Origin: Aristolochia californica
Taxonomy: Eukaryota; Streptophyta; Magnoliopsida; Piperales; Aristolochiaceae
Direction: 5' to 3'
Assembly: GCA_029961685.1 (NCBI GenBank)
Contig: JARWKL010000013.1
Location: forward strand, 26,504,922 to 26,568,921
DNA: 64,000 nucleotides
Part shown: positions 1 through 12,147 of the stretch, in pieces
Layout of the letters: each line of letters starts with the position of its first letter
Numbering within the stretch: the first letter of the stretch is position 1
The notes under the pieces: model-generated
The model's database searches: none
Told to the model about the DNA's origin: nothing
The model's input: the letters and a program-made list of their open reading frames with translations, nothing else
Translations under genes and position numbers: made by a program

Positions 1-1063
1 TGGTGGTGGCTGAACCTAAGAACATCAAGGAAACAAATCGATTTCCTGCAACACTGGCTAGTTGGAACTTTGAGGAGAGACAACTTGGACCCCAAGGTCC
101 CCGCTCAATGGGCTCGGGATAATTGGAATTTATCACAACCCTTGGTCGTCTCCTTCCTGGGACCTTTAAATTTATGTTTGTTCTTGCATTGTAGGATGAC
201 CCCTGTTGGTTATCTCCTGCCATGATATTGGCCTAGGCTTTATAGTCTCAGACCTCCATCGCTAGAGGCCACCATAGCCCAAGCAAATTGGTACACTGTT
301 AGAAACATCCCCTTGGAACTGCAGAGCGAGAATTTGCTGAGAGCAACTACAGAGTCAATCTGCACTCTTGGAGAAATCAACGAAGGGACTTTGGAAAGGA
401 AGCAGCAAGATAGTGCAAGACTCAAAATCATACCCTCGATCCTTGAATCGAAATCTATCATGGTAGAAACAAGCAGTAGATATAGTATCATCAACATCAG
501 ACATGAAGGAAGACGGACATTGAAAGGAGACATCTGAATTCTCAGTTAGAAGTCAACATCACAAGGCAGATTGAATTTCAAATTCCAGAGAAGCCTTCAG
601 ATTTGCACCCCGAGACAGCCATTCAAGCTTGTTCAAGCAACCGTGGTGGCACCTCAGCCCCAAGAAATAGCGGAGGACTGCATTACTGACACAAGGTACA
701 AGCACATTGACAACAGATCTTCAATCTCAAGGCATAGTGACATGAGTAATAGATGAGAAACATGGTAACATTAGGAAACGACAATTGTCAATCCCTACTC
801 AGATTCAGAGGATGAAGCAATGGAGCCCACATTGCTCTCAAACTCAAGAAGTTGACACCATTGAAGCTCAGCAACAAAATGACTTCACAAAAAAAGAAAA
901 TGAGAGAGCAGAAAAATCAATCGCCATAGATGAACTTCAGCCGAAAGTCAGACCACAAATCACCCAGATATATTCTCACCAACAAATCTCATGCCTAAAT
1001 CTCCCTAACCCTGGAACAATCAACTCCTTCCAAAGAATGCACTCCCTAATAGACGAGCCCTAA
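1..1063 (+). mobile_element. Decayed LINE ORF1-like relic (DUF4283 type)
   Basis: Broken reading frames on the plus strand resemble the DUF4283 region of plant LINE-associated ORF1 proteins. A stretch near 60-150 reads like the 'NLDP..PAQWARDNWNL' block. One near 313-420 reads like the 'LPLxLxSENLLRxxxExIGxLxEINExT' block that precedes the zinc knuckle. The frame shifts several times and has stops, so nothing here is translatable. Later plus-strand fragments (571-756 and 785-1063) are hydrophilic and look like the variable tail of the same relic. It lies 3' of the last visible exon of the minus-strand F-box gene, probably in that gene's terminal intron. The family call is from recalled similarity only. 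Confidence 0.45.
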
Positions 1064-1226
1064 ACTCCTTCGGCAATACCATATTTGTAAGAGAAACATT
1101 CCTTCTAAGGAACGTATAACTCCATAAGATGACATCACCATGGCAATACCATAATTGTTTTCAGGCAAACAAGAGAAACATCAAGCCCATCCAAGCAGAA
1201 AGGACAGCAATATAATTAGAACATAC

Positions 1227-3720
1227 CTGCACCATTGGGAATTTTGGAGAAACATATGTCCATATGTAACAATCATCATCATCATCATCAAATCTCTGAG
1301 CCGCCACAACCTCCTCTTCTGAATGGCTCAATGAGTAAAAAATGTTTTTTGAAAAGCCCATCCTAAACCTCACAGCTTCCGCTGAATATATAGGATGACC
1401 AAACTGAAAATTGGCTGAAGAAAAAACAAAAATAATCATCTTTGAATTGATTAGAAAAAGGAGAATCATATCAATAATAATACTTGTTTGTTCATGAAGG
1501 GAGAAAATTAGCAATAATAAACCTTCAAATGGTTGTATGTTGACCTCCTCAATAATGCATAATTTGGAACACAAACTATATGTTAGCATTTCAGGGAGAT
1601 CAGGATCACTCTCTCCTTCGCTGGACCAATAAGAGGGTCTTTGACCCACATTATCACTTGAATCCAATGTATTCTCAATGCTTTCAGCAGGATCGTGGTC
1701 AGTGCTTGATGCACAAATCGCCACAGAAACACAATCCTCCTTTTTTATTGTAGATTTAAGTTCATGGGCTAACCGCGCAAAGACTCTATGTTCCAACACA
1801 TTCACATCCTGTTCAGTAGAACTGCTGGGTCCCACTTCTGAAGACCTCGTCACATTACTTTGCTCAACAACACAGCAGCAACACTTCAATTCAGGGAACA
1901 TTCTTGTGCATAGCTTCTTACAGAAACCATTATTAGCAACTGCAGAACAATGTCAGAAGTTGTAGAAACTCTTAAAATAAACAAACATACAAACTTGAAT
2001 AAAACCCAAACATTTTCCAAACCAAAACAGAGAGTTCGTGGGATAATAATTTTTCATCAATATAAAAATGTAAGAATAGGAATTGAAACTAGAGATGTGA
2101 GACATGCCACAATAATAAATCACTTTCTCAACAAGACCAAGTTTGCCATTTACTATACGGCCCCTGACAAGAGAAAAGATTAGCAAAACAGAAGGACTAT
2201 TTGATCAGCATATGAATAGAATGCAAGTTTCATCCAAATTAAATAAGATGTTTCTGAAGAAAAGACATCATCCACATTAAAATTCTGGAAGACAGGCTAC
2301 AAATCCAGCATCCTAGACTGAATTAGCACCCCTAAGACCAAATTCTAAGTTCTTAAAAATATAACAATTAAATACATAATATGATGAAAAAAAATGCCCC
2401 CATTTTCCCCTCCCCAGTCACCTATAATCCTGCGTCCACTTCTAACTCATGCCTGATTTGAGTTTCAAGAATGTATAGAAACCAAAAAAGTAGAAGCTAG
2501 ACTTTCTGCTCTCTCATCCTTGAAAAACTCAAGCCTAAGATTGTGATTCATGCCCTTCAAAAACATACTTCCTGATGTACAAACAATGACCACAACCTCC
2601 TTCCTCAGATCAGACTCTTTATTCTAACTGCTCTGACTGTCTCAGATTAAAGAACCACTCTACTTGGCTGCTCCATGAACCATAATCACGGTTAGGGTTA
2701 TAAAAATGACATGTATAGAAGGCATTAAACAGGCTCAAATTGTTCGCCATCAGGACATCTAAAAGTAATCACAAAAGCAAGACCCAGCCATGGTAGTTTC
2801 TGACAAAGAGATATGGGATTGATGAAATAAGCAAGCTTACCGGAGATGATAGTGAAGCTTCCTTCCACAGAAAGTACACAAGCACGCACTCGAAAAAAAA
2901 ATTGAAAAGCTTCTTAGAAGCAAAGTATGCTCTCAAAAGAACTTAACAGATGAATAAAAACTAAAACAAGAAAAACAGGCACCAAAATCCAGTTCATTAA
3001 AGGCAATAGGCCAGTTACTCATGTGAGACTCCAATATAAAGATGCAGATAGGAGAACCAGATTGCATGATTTTTTGCTTCCTTCCCTAGAGGGACTTAAT
3101 CCAATACCTCACTCTAAAAACCCTCGTGCGATTACTGAGATCTACACCTCATTCAAGAATGATATTGCATGAATTTCAATACTTAATTTCCTTTAAACTT
3201 TATTGTCTACTTCCACTTATTTAGCATCTATCTTTACATCATATTGTTAAAAAGCCTACATTAAAAGCTAGTATAGTGATCAACAAAAACACAGCCTTGA
3301 TCTTCTTTACATTTAGTAAAAACAGAAACTCCAATGCAAATTTAAAGTAAATAGTGACTACGTTGAAATGTAAAACTGATTTATCTAGTTAAACAAATCT
3401 GGGTTATAATTACAATGCTTTTCAATGTGTGGTTTTCAACTTTTCAGCAGAGCAGTCTCCTCACATCATGTATGTAACAGGAAATCACGCAACGCAATAC
3501 CATTTTTTTATGGAAAAATAATATAATCGAGGGTAGACATAATTAGATGAAGAAACACTTCCAAACTTTCCTCAGGAGAGGAGAGAATCTCACCAAATTG
3601 ATGCCAGGATCGCGAGATCGAACTAACACGAACAAGATCAGCGGGATCATCCAATCGCCTCAGCACATCAATTGACACATCATTACACAACAATTCCAAA
3701 AAACCTCCAGAAGCCCCCAT
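1227..3720 (-). CDS. F-box protein, At4g00755-like (partial, 3' end missing)
   Basis: Likely substrate-recognition subunit of an SCF ubiquitin ligase. Three coding exons join in frame: 3720-3594, 1939-1523 and 1414-1227 (244 codons). The start is the ATG at 3720; the frame is open upstream only through a non-ATG codon. The F-box is at residues 6-45 (LLCNDVSIDVLRRLDDPADLVRVSSISRSW), followed across the first splice by 'FVANNGFCKKLC', typical of this family. Exon 3 carries the 'FQFGHPIYSAEAVRFRMG' and 'IWTYVSPKFPMVQ' blocks. An ATC-type microsatellite (about 1275-1298) encodes a run of Asp absent from relatives I recall. The final exon (family block starting ENRLQKFKLPEPVLC) is not found down to position 1, where a LINE relic lies. 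It is either beyond the window or lost. Confidence 0.85.
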
Positions 3721-3752
3721 GTTAATTGAAGACGATGCGTCCAATCAATGAC

Positions 3753-4430
3753 CTGCAAACAGCTCCAAATTACAGCCAATTGTTGATAAAAATTAAAGCA
3801 AAAACACGAAATACCGACCAATGTTAGCAGAAAAATTGAATCAAACAACTGGAGTTCAGCAAAATCATAGTAGGTGCTGTTATGTTAGAAGTAATACGCA
3901 CAAGATCATCCAACAACCATCACTAATAAACCACAAAGCAAGTCACAGAACACATTATAACAAATATTGAGAAGATTAATACACTTCTGACAATAGGAAT
4001 GTGGAACTGAAAACTGATATTCTCCTGAATGTTACCAGGATCATCGAGTCCAACTAAAAACAAGCACTGATTTCATCAACCCTGTTCATCCTAAAACCCT
4101 ACGCATAGACTAAATTTGAAAGAAATAAAAATAAAAAAAGGAAAGAAAAAGGGGCAAGCAAAGATACCTTTACTCTACAGTGTTAGAAATACTGATCGGA
4201 AACGATGATGTTTCTTGTAGAAGAAAATCGTCATATGGCAATCATTAGTGAAGGAGAACCGCCACAGACAAGTCCCGACAGAGACGAACGAATGAGGAAG
4301 AGTTAGAGAAACACCTCTACGTTTATCTACTTCTGTTTCATTATTTTCGTTTCTCTTTTCCTTTTTCTCTACCTCACAGCTCAGGGAAATGAGTCGACAT
4401 ATCAAATCAAGAGTGGTGGCCGATTACGTG
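3753..4430 (-). promoter_or_regulatory. 5' leader exon, leader intron and promoter of the F-box gene
   Basis: An acceptor (TTTGCAG at 3759-3753) lies 33 bases before the F-box ATG. A consensus donor (AAG^GTATCT) is at 4168/4167. This gives a leader intron of 3753-4167 and a non-coding 5' exon starting at 4168 and running toward about 4400. The sequence between 4168 and 4400 is CT-rich on the minus strand and has no long gene-like frame. No clear TATA box was seen. Confidence 0.45.
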
Positions 4431-4566
4431 TCGGCTGCATACTCCAAAATTGCAGTTTGGTCCGGACAATCTTTCCGGCCGTTTTGGGTATGTGCCAAAT
4501 AATTTTTGGAGAACCGGGTGATTTTTGGGTATTTGGTTGTGAATTCTTTTTCTTCTTAAATACTAT

Positions 4567-5440
4567 CCAAATCCCATCTTAGCTTCTATAGTGAAGGCCA
4601 TTTGAACAAACAAAACCTTTTGTTCTCTAGATCCTTATTCAATACGAGTTTTCATGATGGTAAACATTTTAAGACTAACGATGTACTTAAAAAAAAAAAA
4701 TTGGACATTATTTAAAATATGAAAGTTTTTTGCAGTATTTTCAATTCAAACAAATTTTGCGACAAAAACATGCATAATCAATTCCTTGTCCAATGTGTTT
4801 GAGTCACTCTGATAGATTTTCAAATCCCATTTTAGCTTGTATAGCATAGACCATTTGAACAACAAGACGTGTTGTCTCTATATTCTTATTCAATACGAGT
4901 TTTAATGATGTTAAACATTTTAAGACTAATAGTGTGCCTTGAAAAAAAATTGGATAAATTATGTTGCATTTATGGAAAAAATAAATATTTTATTAATTTC
5001 ATTAACTTATTATAATCAGAGCACATGAACTCCTATTTATTATAGAAGAAGTTAGCAGAGTCCAATTACAATAAAACTACATTTGTCTCAATTATACCCA
5101 AACTCTAACACTTAAAGATAAGTTCTAGCATAATTAAATAACTTAATATAGATAAAAGACAAACATAACTCAAACTAGAACTCTTCTAGGATGTGACCAT
5201 AAGATAAAGATGTATTTGCGAGTCATTCTTGGTCTTCCAACATACGTGATAAGGATGCCAGCTCGTGGTAATCATGGTGGGTCCTACTTCTTATGTGTTT
5301 GGGCCCATCTTATGGGTCTTCCTTGGTCGTATGGGTTTGGGCCTATCTTCCAATAAATTATTTAAAATATGAAAGTTTTTACAATATTTTTGAATTCAAA
5401 CAAATTTATTGGGTCAAACAAATTTCACAACAAAAAATTG
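4567..5440. repeat. Imperfect tandem duplication, second copy interrupted
   Basis: A roughly 200-base unit occurs twice in direct orientation. Copy 1 is 4567-4770. Copy 2 is 4820-4961 and resumes at 5361-5440. Shared blocks include 'CAAATCCCAT', 'TATTCAATACGAGTTTT', 'AAACATTTTAAGACTAA' and 'TTTAAAATATGAAAGTTTTT'. The interruption of copy 2 is the element at 4962-5352, so copy 1 serves as its empty site. No coding potential is seen. Confidence 0.75.
4962..5352. mobile_element. 391-bp insertion with TG...CA ends and 8-bp direct repeats
   Basis: The segment starts TG and ends CA and is flanked by perfect copies of ATAAATTA (4954-4961 and 5353-5360). The upstream copy of the tandem repeat lacks it, which confirms a discrete insertion. 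TG...CA ends suggest a solo LTR, but an LTR normally makes a 5-bp duplication. An 8-bp duplication suggests hAT, but the two ends are not convincing inverted repeats. No open frame is present. Confidence 0.65.
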
Positions 5441-5944
5441 CAATGGAGAAAAAAATTGTTAATCAAATTTTGTTGTTTGAATAAATCCTAGAAACTAGAA
5501 GTCCTTCGACAAAATTTAGTTAAACCAACTTTCTTGTTTGGACAAAGTCTCACAATAGAAAAGTTATTGGAGAAAAACAATTTGAATAAGCATTTCTATT
5601 TAAACAACTTATGCTACAAAAGTCTAAAATTTGTTCAAACAAAAATCAAGACATAAAGCCTTGCAGAAAAAGGTTGTGTAGGTTTTACAAGGATAAATAG
5701 GCGTTGTGGAGGAAGTAGGTTAGTTAAATTAATAAATAATTTTAACTTAATTTTCAAATTAAGTATTTAAGCAAACTAAATATACAAATTAACAAGCAAC
5801 CATAACGAACACAACTATTTTTGTAATCGTTCACAACCCAACTCACTATATTCAATAACTAAATGACATCTATAACAATAAATCCAAAGGGTCCAAATTA
5901 CAACAATTGTCCAACACTTAGGACTTTATGGTCAACAACACTAA

Positions 5945-7238
5945 GGAGGGTTAATGCACTTAAAAGGGGGAAGGGAAAGTGAAAGTGAATGAACTAGTGA
6001 AAGTGAAATGGAAAATGAATCACTTTTTCGTGTTAGTGTGCTTGATGTAAAGTGCATTGGAAAGTACTTTCTTGTGTTATTACCCAAAATGAAAAATGTA
6101 GCGTAAATAAGAAAATGGTTTACTTTTTATAATATACCAAAATAAATCATATACCGAAATAAATAATACACATAAACAAAATGGTGACTTTTATAATAAG
6201 TAATTTAATGTTACTTTTAGAGCATGTCTTGATAATTAGACGAGATCAAAGTCATGAATTACTGAATGTTGATAAGTTGCCAAAGAAATCTTAGGAGACC
6301 TCTGAATTGTATGAAACTTAAATTGGGCTTTGATGAAATGTCCATAGAGTTCCTAACTTGCCATGGCTTTCATTATTTACTTCTTAAGTGGGATACTTAT
6401 TCCTAAAAGAACTATACACTCTAATCTCACTAAATACATCTCCTTTCCATACAAAAAATACAATTTTTTGTATTATCGTATTAAACACTAAAAAAATCAC
6501 TAATCATCTACAAATTGCATCTCACACTTGCCGCCTTGGATCTGACATGTTCACACTCCACTGTTAGTCTTTAAACCCAAATTCCTCTGCCTTCTTCCTG
6601 TCCCAATCCAACTCGATCCGCCTCCTCGACGTCAATGCACAAAATTTCTGCAATTTGGCATCCATGGTGTCGTGAATCTTCCTCCCCCTCCGGCGTGCCA
6701 CTTCGCTCGCATACACCCGCTGGTCACTGATGTTCCAATTGCAATCGTAGTCCCTATAACAGTGCCATGGTTAGAGCCCTAGATAATGTATTGCGTATAG
6801 TTTCGGCTGGTCCGCACCGAACAATTGGTTCTTCATAGCCGCTTCCAGAGATGTGTTTGACTAGAAGTTCTTTAGGAAGTTCACTCTCTGTGGCACAAAG
6901 TGAGAGACGAGAGGGATGAGGTTGGGAAGCAAAGAGGGTCAAGAGTGCGAGACGACGAACAGGAAGAGAGCGGGAGACGAGAAAGATGAGGGTTAGGAAG
7001 CAGAGAGGGTTAAGAGAGAGGAGGAAGGAGGGAAGGTTGAGAGAGAGGGAGATGTAGAGAGTGTCGAGCGAACAAGTAAAAGTAAATGAACTAGGTTTAG
7101 GGTTAGAATTCACTTTCACTCATTTTACACTTCACTTTCATTTTCCATCATGTGCGCGCACTAGTGCTTTTGGATGAGTGAGAGTGAAATCGCTTTCACT
7201 TTCACTTTCACTTTCCCTCAGGATGCACTAACAGTCTC
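5945..7238. mobile_element. Non-autonomous PIF/Harbinger-like transposon, copy 1
   Basis: The element is bounded by TAA on both sides (5942-5944 and 7239-7241). Its imperfect inverted ends read GGAGGGTTAATGCACT on the left and, reverse-complemented, GAGACTGTTAGTGCATCC on the right. Subterminal GAAAGTGAAAGTGAA runs also mirror each other. Left-arm sequence (6050-6170) aligns with the element at 44452-45905: 'GTGCATTGGAAA', then 'CCCAAAATGAAAAAT', then 'ACTTTTTATAATATAC'. The interior from about 6540 to 7100 is GC- and purine-rich, while the arms are AT-rich. Frames inside it (for example minus-strand 6754-7119) look incidental. No transposase is seen. Confidence 0.7.
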
Positions 7239-10200
7239 TAAGTATAGGCACTTAGACCATTGAAGGGATTTTCAACAACTACTAATAAATTTATTTAAGA
7301 CTTTCATTAGTTTAGAATTTTGCAAGGGTTGTTGTTTTACAATTAAGCACGAAAGCATCTTAAGTAGGCAAATATCATAATATCAAAGCAAAAAAAAATA
7401 TACTAGTCCTATTCTACCATAGCAGTAGCAACTTAGTTCAATCTCACATAACTAATTTGAAAGTATAAGCACAATGAAATTAAAAAAAAAAATCAATAGA
7501 CGAAGTTTTTTAAAAAGTTGTGGAAAGGCCCCAGTTTAAATACTAATTTAACGGACTCACAACAAAAAAAATTCTAAACTCAATGTAAAATGTTTCAAAA
7601 TATGCACAGGCAAAGTTCAACACAAAACACTAAGTATACAATAGATCTCCAAATCACAAGCACAAATACTTAGCTATTTCAAAAGACCTCCTTGTTTTGG
7701 TTTTCAAAAATCTCATGTTGTTTGGACAGGCTGGAAGAACTTGAGTATCTTATCTTTCATTGTGGGAATTGTTGGGTAATAATATGGAGCATGAAATTTT
7801 TGAAGACACAATCAAACAATCTAAAAAATAGTTAATTTAGAGACATTTATTCCTAATAATGACACTTTGTCATTTTGAAGTTTTTTTCCAAATAGATTGT
7901 AAAACTTCAATGAATAATCACAATTAATGATTTGAATTGCTAAATGTAATGGTAAGTCGCTTACAAATTTTGGTGAACTATGTCAGTTGATTGAATCTAT
8001 GAAACTTCTCTCACAAACATTTCAGACCAAGCCATTTGGACGGCAAGGTCCAACCATAGAGTCTTCACAAGTTACTCTTTCTATTTTCTTTAGAGCATTC
8101 AGAAGTTGGCCAAATGGGTACTTTTAGTACCTTTTCTCTCTCATGCCTATTCAGAGAGTGTTTGTCAAGTTGGACGATGTTTGTTGGGTTAGATGGTCTT
8201 CTTTCCAGACCTTGTTTTCTTCATTTTCTTTTCTTACCTTCATTGTTCAAGATCTAGGAGTCAAGGTAAGTAAACCTTAAAAGGGGCTTTTTGGATTTTT
8301 ATGGAGTTGGATAGGAGCAATTTCGTTGGATAACCCTTAGTATAATTTTTATCTCTTCTTGCCTTCGTATGCCTGGTCATTTGGTCTTTTGGGACAATAG
8401 GTTTGGTCAAATTTTAAGTGGAGTCTATGCATGAAGTATCCATTCAACTTCTTAGCAAAAAGTGTAGCAAGGAAAACAAGAAATTAGAGCATGGTTCCTT
8501 GGGCAGTGAACGTGATGCAGGATCCAACATTCCCCATCCTCATCCAGCCCAGTCGTTGATCTTGACGATGATGAACTTCAAAAAGGAGAGGAAGAAGAAA
8601 GGTCTATCAAGAACAAACGCATAAGAGAGACCTAACAAGAAATGACAAGAAGCTGTAGGATAGTACTTCTAAATTTTATTATATCTAGACAGCCAGTGGA
8701 CTCATTATGAGATTAATTTGATAGATGTTTTGCCTGTAATTACTTCAAAACTTATTGTTGATACATTTGTTTGTTTATGTGTTATATATGGTTTGAGTAA
8801 CTATGTCTTATGTCTTGTTTTGTTTATGTGGTAAGATACCTCGTGACCCTTGATAGTAAAATTGGGCAAATTTATGGACTATGGATTGATATAGAGCACA
8901 AAATTTTGAAATAACCAACTCTACTTTGACCTAATAAGAAAAGGAGAGAGCTATCTCACTAAGTTCAAAACAATAAAGATTGAAGAAGGGAAAAGAAATA
9001 AAAAAATGGATTAATAGAACCCAAAAGGGACCAAACAATAGGAAATTGGCAGCAAGGAAGTGAATGACGTATAAAAGATAATTCATAAGGAGGAGGAGTT
9101 GTCTTAAAATGAAGTGTAGGAAGTAAAAAGAAAAAAATGTAGCCTTAAAGAAGACCAAATACCTTAAATAAGGGATAACAAAGAAAGTCATCTTAGGAGG
9201 ATGAAACATACACTCTAAGAGTCCACCTAGTTGTTCTAGGTGAGAATAGAATCATTGCCAACTTCACTCCACAAAAGGAGTTAAGCCCCTAGGTCTAACA
9301 ATTGACTTTAGGTGATGATTGAACGAGTGTAAATTGAGATAATGTTTGGTCTTAAGGTCCCTAAGAAGAGAGTTGTACACATATTATCAATGTATTCAAA
9401 TAATATATGGGGGAAAGTGAATGCATTTACAAAAGAAAAGGGGCAAAAAATAAACATTGATAGGAGGAGCATACCTACAATCCCCATTATATATTTTGGT
9501 GATAAAAAAAGGAAGAGAAAATCTAAAAGGGCATATAAAATAGGCAAACAAATATCCTTTATCTTTGCATTAAACTCAAGGGAAACGAATATAGAAAATT
9601 ATACAACAAACTCAAGGGGCGTTTGTAAAATTTCTCTCATGCACATGCATTCATTTGTACTTGTATTTTTATTTGCTTTTGAGTATTTGTTATTGTAAAA
9701 ATGGTGGTAATGTTAGCTTCAATATTTTATTTTAGAAAACTTTGATAGTAACAAACACTTAAATTACTAGTGCTATGCATCAATATACTTTGAACAATGC
9801 AAAAGCCACCAAAAAATTTGTGGTAGCATATGCATTCGACATCAAGGACTATCCAAATAACCCATACAAAAATGGAGAAGCAGATCCAGAAAGACACAAA
9901 TCGACCAAGCGGTCTAGTACTAATCTTTTGATTGGATTGTAGAGAAAACTCTCAAAAACTTTCCATTTATTGTAACATTTGAACGGTTTAAATGGATTCT
10001 CAACACAACAAGCAAGTGAGACCATCTCATTTAGTGCCAACCATTTAACTTGTAATAGATGGAAAACTTTCTATCGAGGACCGTTCACCCAGGCATCCAA
10101 ATGAGCAGCCCAAAAAGGGCAAGAAGAGAAAAAAGAAAAAACAAAGTTTGCAAAGAAAACCGTCCAAACAACCCAGAAAAATAAGCCAAATGTCTAGAGG

Positions 10201-11012
10201 AGAAGAAAGGCGTTCATTGAAGACCATTCGTCCAATCCATAGCTATCAAAACAATATTCCAAAAAAACTATGGAACATGATTGAAGGTTTTGATTTGGTT
10301 AAGATGGATCTCTAAAATTTGTATGTAACTTATCTACATTACTATAACTCATCATAAATTTTTAAAGTATTTTATCATAATTTTTAGTCAAAATTTTACC
10401 AAGTTTCACAAATGCAAAGGTTCAAAGCTCAATGATCCAAATTTTCAACATTGAGAATTTGTCTATTTAAGTTGTTTCTGCCCCAAACATGAACTCTCTC
10501 AATTTTTAAGGCATCTATGACAACTCTTGAGCTCACATATACACTTTGAAATCGTATGTGGAGGTTGAATCTAAGGATTTAAAAAACCAACCTTCATAAA
10601 GCAATGTACTTACTAGTGGTTTTACTTTGAAATCTTATTAAGTAAGTTTAATTCTAGCTAAGAATCATGTACCAATACTTTGAAATTGTTTTACTTGTTC
10701 TAACAATCAAATTTGAAGTGACAGTTACATTGTTTTCAAACCATTTAGGACTGTGGGGGCTAAAAATCAAAATCAATCATCAACTTACTTTTTACTTTGA
10801 AATATTTTGATTGAACTTAGTTGAGTACATTAAACTAGTGTTGTTTCACTTTGAAATCATTAGTTGAACTTTAAATTGCTACTCGTGGGCTTATAATTAA
10901 AATCATTATTCATATTCAACTACTTTATATGATTTCCCCAATTTGAAAATACCAATCCAAGTTTTACATCAAGTTTTTTATTTAAAAACCTAGTCAACCA
11001 AGGACCTATTAT
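7239..11012. other. Gene-poor AT-rich intergenic DNA
   Basis: No gene is recognised. The open frames here are short, low-complexity and lack family motifs. A short LINE zinc-binding relic is listed separately at 7713-7830. Between about 10620 and 10870 the string 'ACTTTGAAAT' recurs four or five times at irregular spacing, perhaps remains of an old repeat. Confidence 0.6.
7713..7830 (+). pseudogene. LINE reverse-transcriptase zinc-binding domain relic
   Basis: One frame reads 'CCLDRLEELEYLIFHCGNCW..IWS', which matches the zf-RVT pattern CxLCxxxEEtxxHLxxHCxxxxxIW near the 3' end of plant LINE ORF2. Only about 30 residues are recognisable and no RNase H follows in frame. It is a decayed fragment. 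Confidence 0.4.
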
Positions 11013-11296
11013 GTTGCTATTAGGGGTGGCATCGAACCGAGTTCAAGATCCAGATAAGTCTTGTTTGAGTTAACGAGCCGAGCTTGACCGAACCATGGTT
11101 CGGTTAGAAAGTTCACGAGCCGGCTCGTTAATGGTTAGGGAGTCGAGACGGGGAGCGAGAGCAGGGGGGGGGATTCTTCCTCCCCTTGTCACCGCCAAGC
11201 CCCTCTCGTCTGTTGTTGTGGCCGCCTCTTTCGCCGTTGATAGTTGCTCGTCGGTCACCTTCGCCGCTAGTCGGTTCAATTTCTTCCTCTAATTTC

Positions 11297-11775
11297 TGTC
11301 AGAGTGGTTATGTCCACTCTTGTTAGAGTTTAAAGTCTGAGTTAGGTACTTGGCTTTTCGCACCTTAAATGACTAGTCTTTTTGGGTTGTATTGGCTAAG
11401 TATCTAACTCAGAACTTCGTAGTTAAGCGAGCCTGGGCGAGAGTAATTTTAGGATGGGTGACCTCCTGGGAAGTACTCTTGCCTAGGACTTTGACATGGT
11501 ATCAGAGCTAGGCACGCCACGGCCCACGTTCGTATCCCGTGAGAAGTGGCTCTAGAATGGGTGGGTGGGTGTCAGAGTGGTTCCGTCCACTCTTGTTAGA
11601 GTTTGAAGTCTGAGTTAGGTAGTTAGGTACTTGGCTTTTCGTACCTTAAATGGCTAGTCTTTACAGGTTGTATTGGCTAGGTATCTGACTCAGAACTCTG
11701 AAGTTAAGCTCGCCTGGGCGAGAGTAATTCTAGGATGGGTGACCTCCTGGGAAGTACTTGCCTAGGACTTTGATA
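11297..11775 (+). mobile_element. Cassandra-type TRIM retrotransposon with 5S-like LTRs
   Basis: A complete miniature LTR retrotransposon. The 5' LTR is 11297-11496 (TGTCAGAG...TTTGACA) and the 3' LTR is 11570-11775 (ends TTTGATA). The primer-binding site TGGTATCAGAGC (11497-11508) directly follows the 5' LTR and is complementary to initiator tRNA-Met. A G-rich polypurine-like tract (about 11555-11569) precedes the 3' LTR. The target duplication is ATTTC (11292-11296 and 11776-11780). Each LTR carries about 90 bases resembling plant 5S rRNA, including AGTTAAGC, GGGCGAGAGTA, AGGATGGGTGACC and TCCTGGGAAGT. This 5S-derived promoter block is the hallmark of Cassandra. The internal region is only 73 bases and encodes nothing, so mobility would need proteins in trans. 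Confidence 0.95.
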
Positions 11776-12147
11776 ATTTCTTCCTCCCCTCGTCTGTCTC
11801 CGTCGCAACTGTCAACCCTGACGACAGGTCCTCGCTGGCGCCGCTAGACCCCCTTGGCCCCTTCCCTCCGCGTCGTCTCGTCATAAAACCAGAAACCTAA
11901 GTTAAGCGGGAAATAATTTCCTCCAACCACCACCACCCCCCCCCCCCCCCCCCCCCCCCCGTGTGAAGACATCTTGTGAGATCATAAGCAAGTGAAAAAA
12001 AACTCTTTCTTGAACTCCGGCTATCCCCATGGCTCTTGAAGAAATTGAAAAGACATTTTAGTAGAAATATATTTGTAGGGACTATTAGTGGGTTTTTCAA
12101 GAAATGTTGAAAATATACTTTTAGTAAAAATACGTTTCTAGGGACTA

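Noticed and set aside
1161..1901. Single-exon 246-residue protein
   Set aside because: The open frame spans two real F-box exons and the intron between them. The intron part ('LLLLIFSLHEQ...') is not family sequence, and the splice sites are canonical.
8931..10227. Minus-strand small hydrophobic proteins
   Set aside because: Phe/Leu-rich frames arise from A-rich plus-strand DNA. There are no motifs, introns or neighbouring signals to support genes.
11388..11770. 5S rRNA genes
   Set aside because: Two 5S-like stretches are present, but each lies inside a TRIM LTR with TG/CA-type ends and a primer-binding site. Their 5' and 3' parts do not match functional 5S rRNA.
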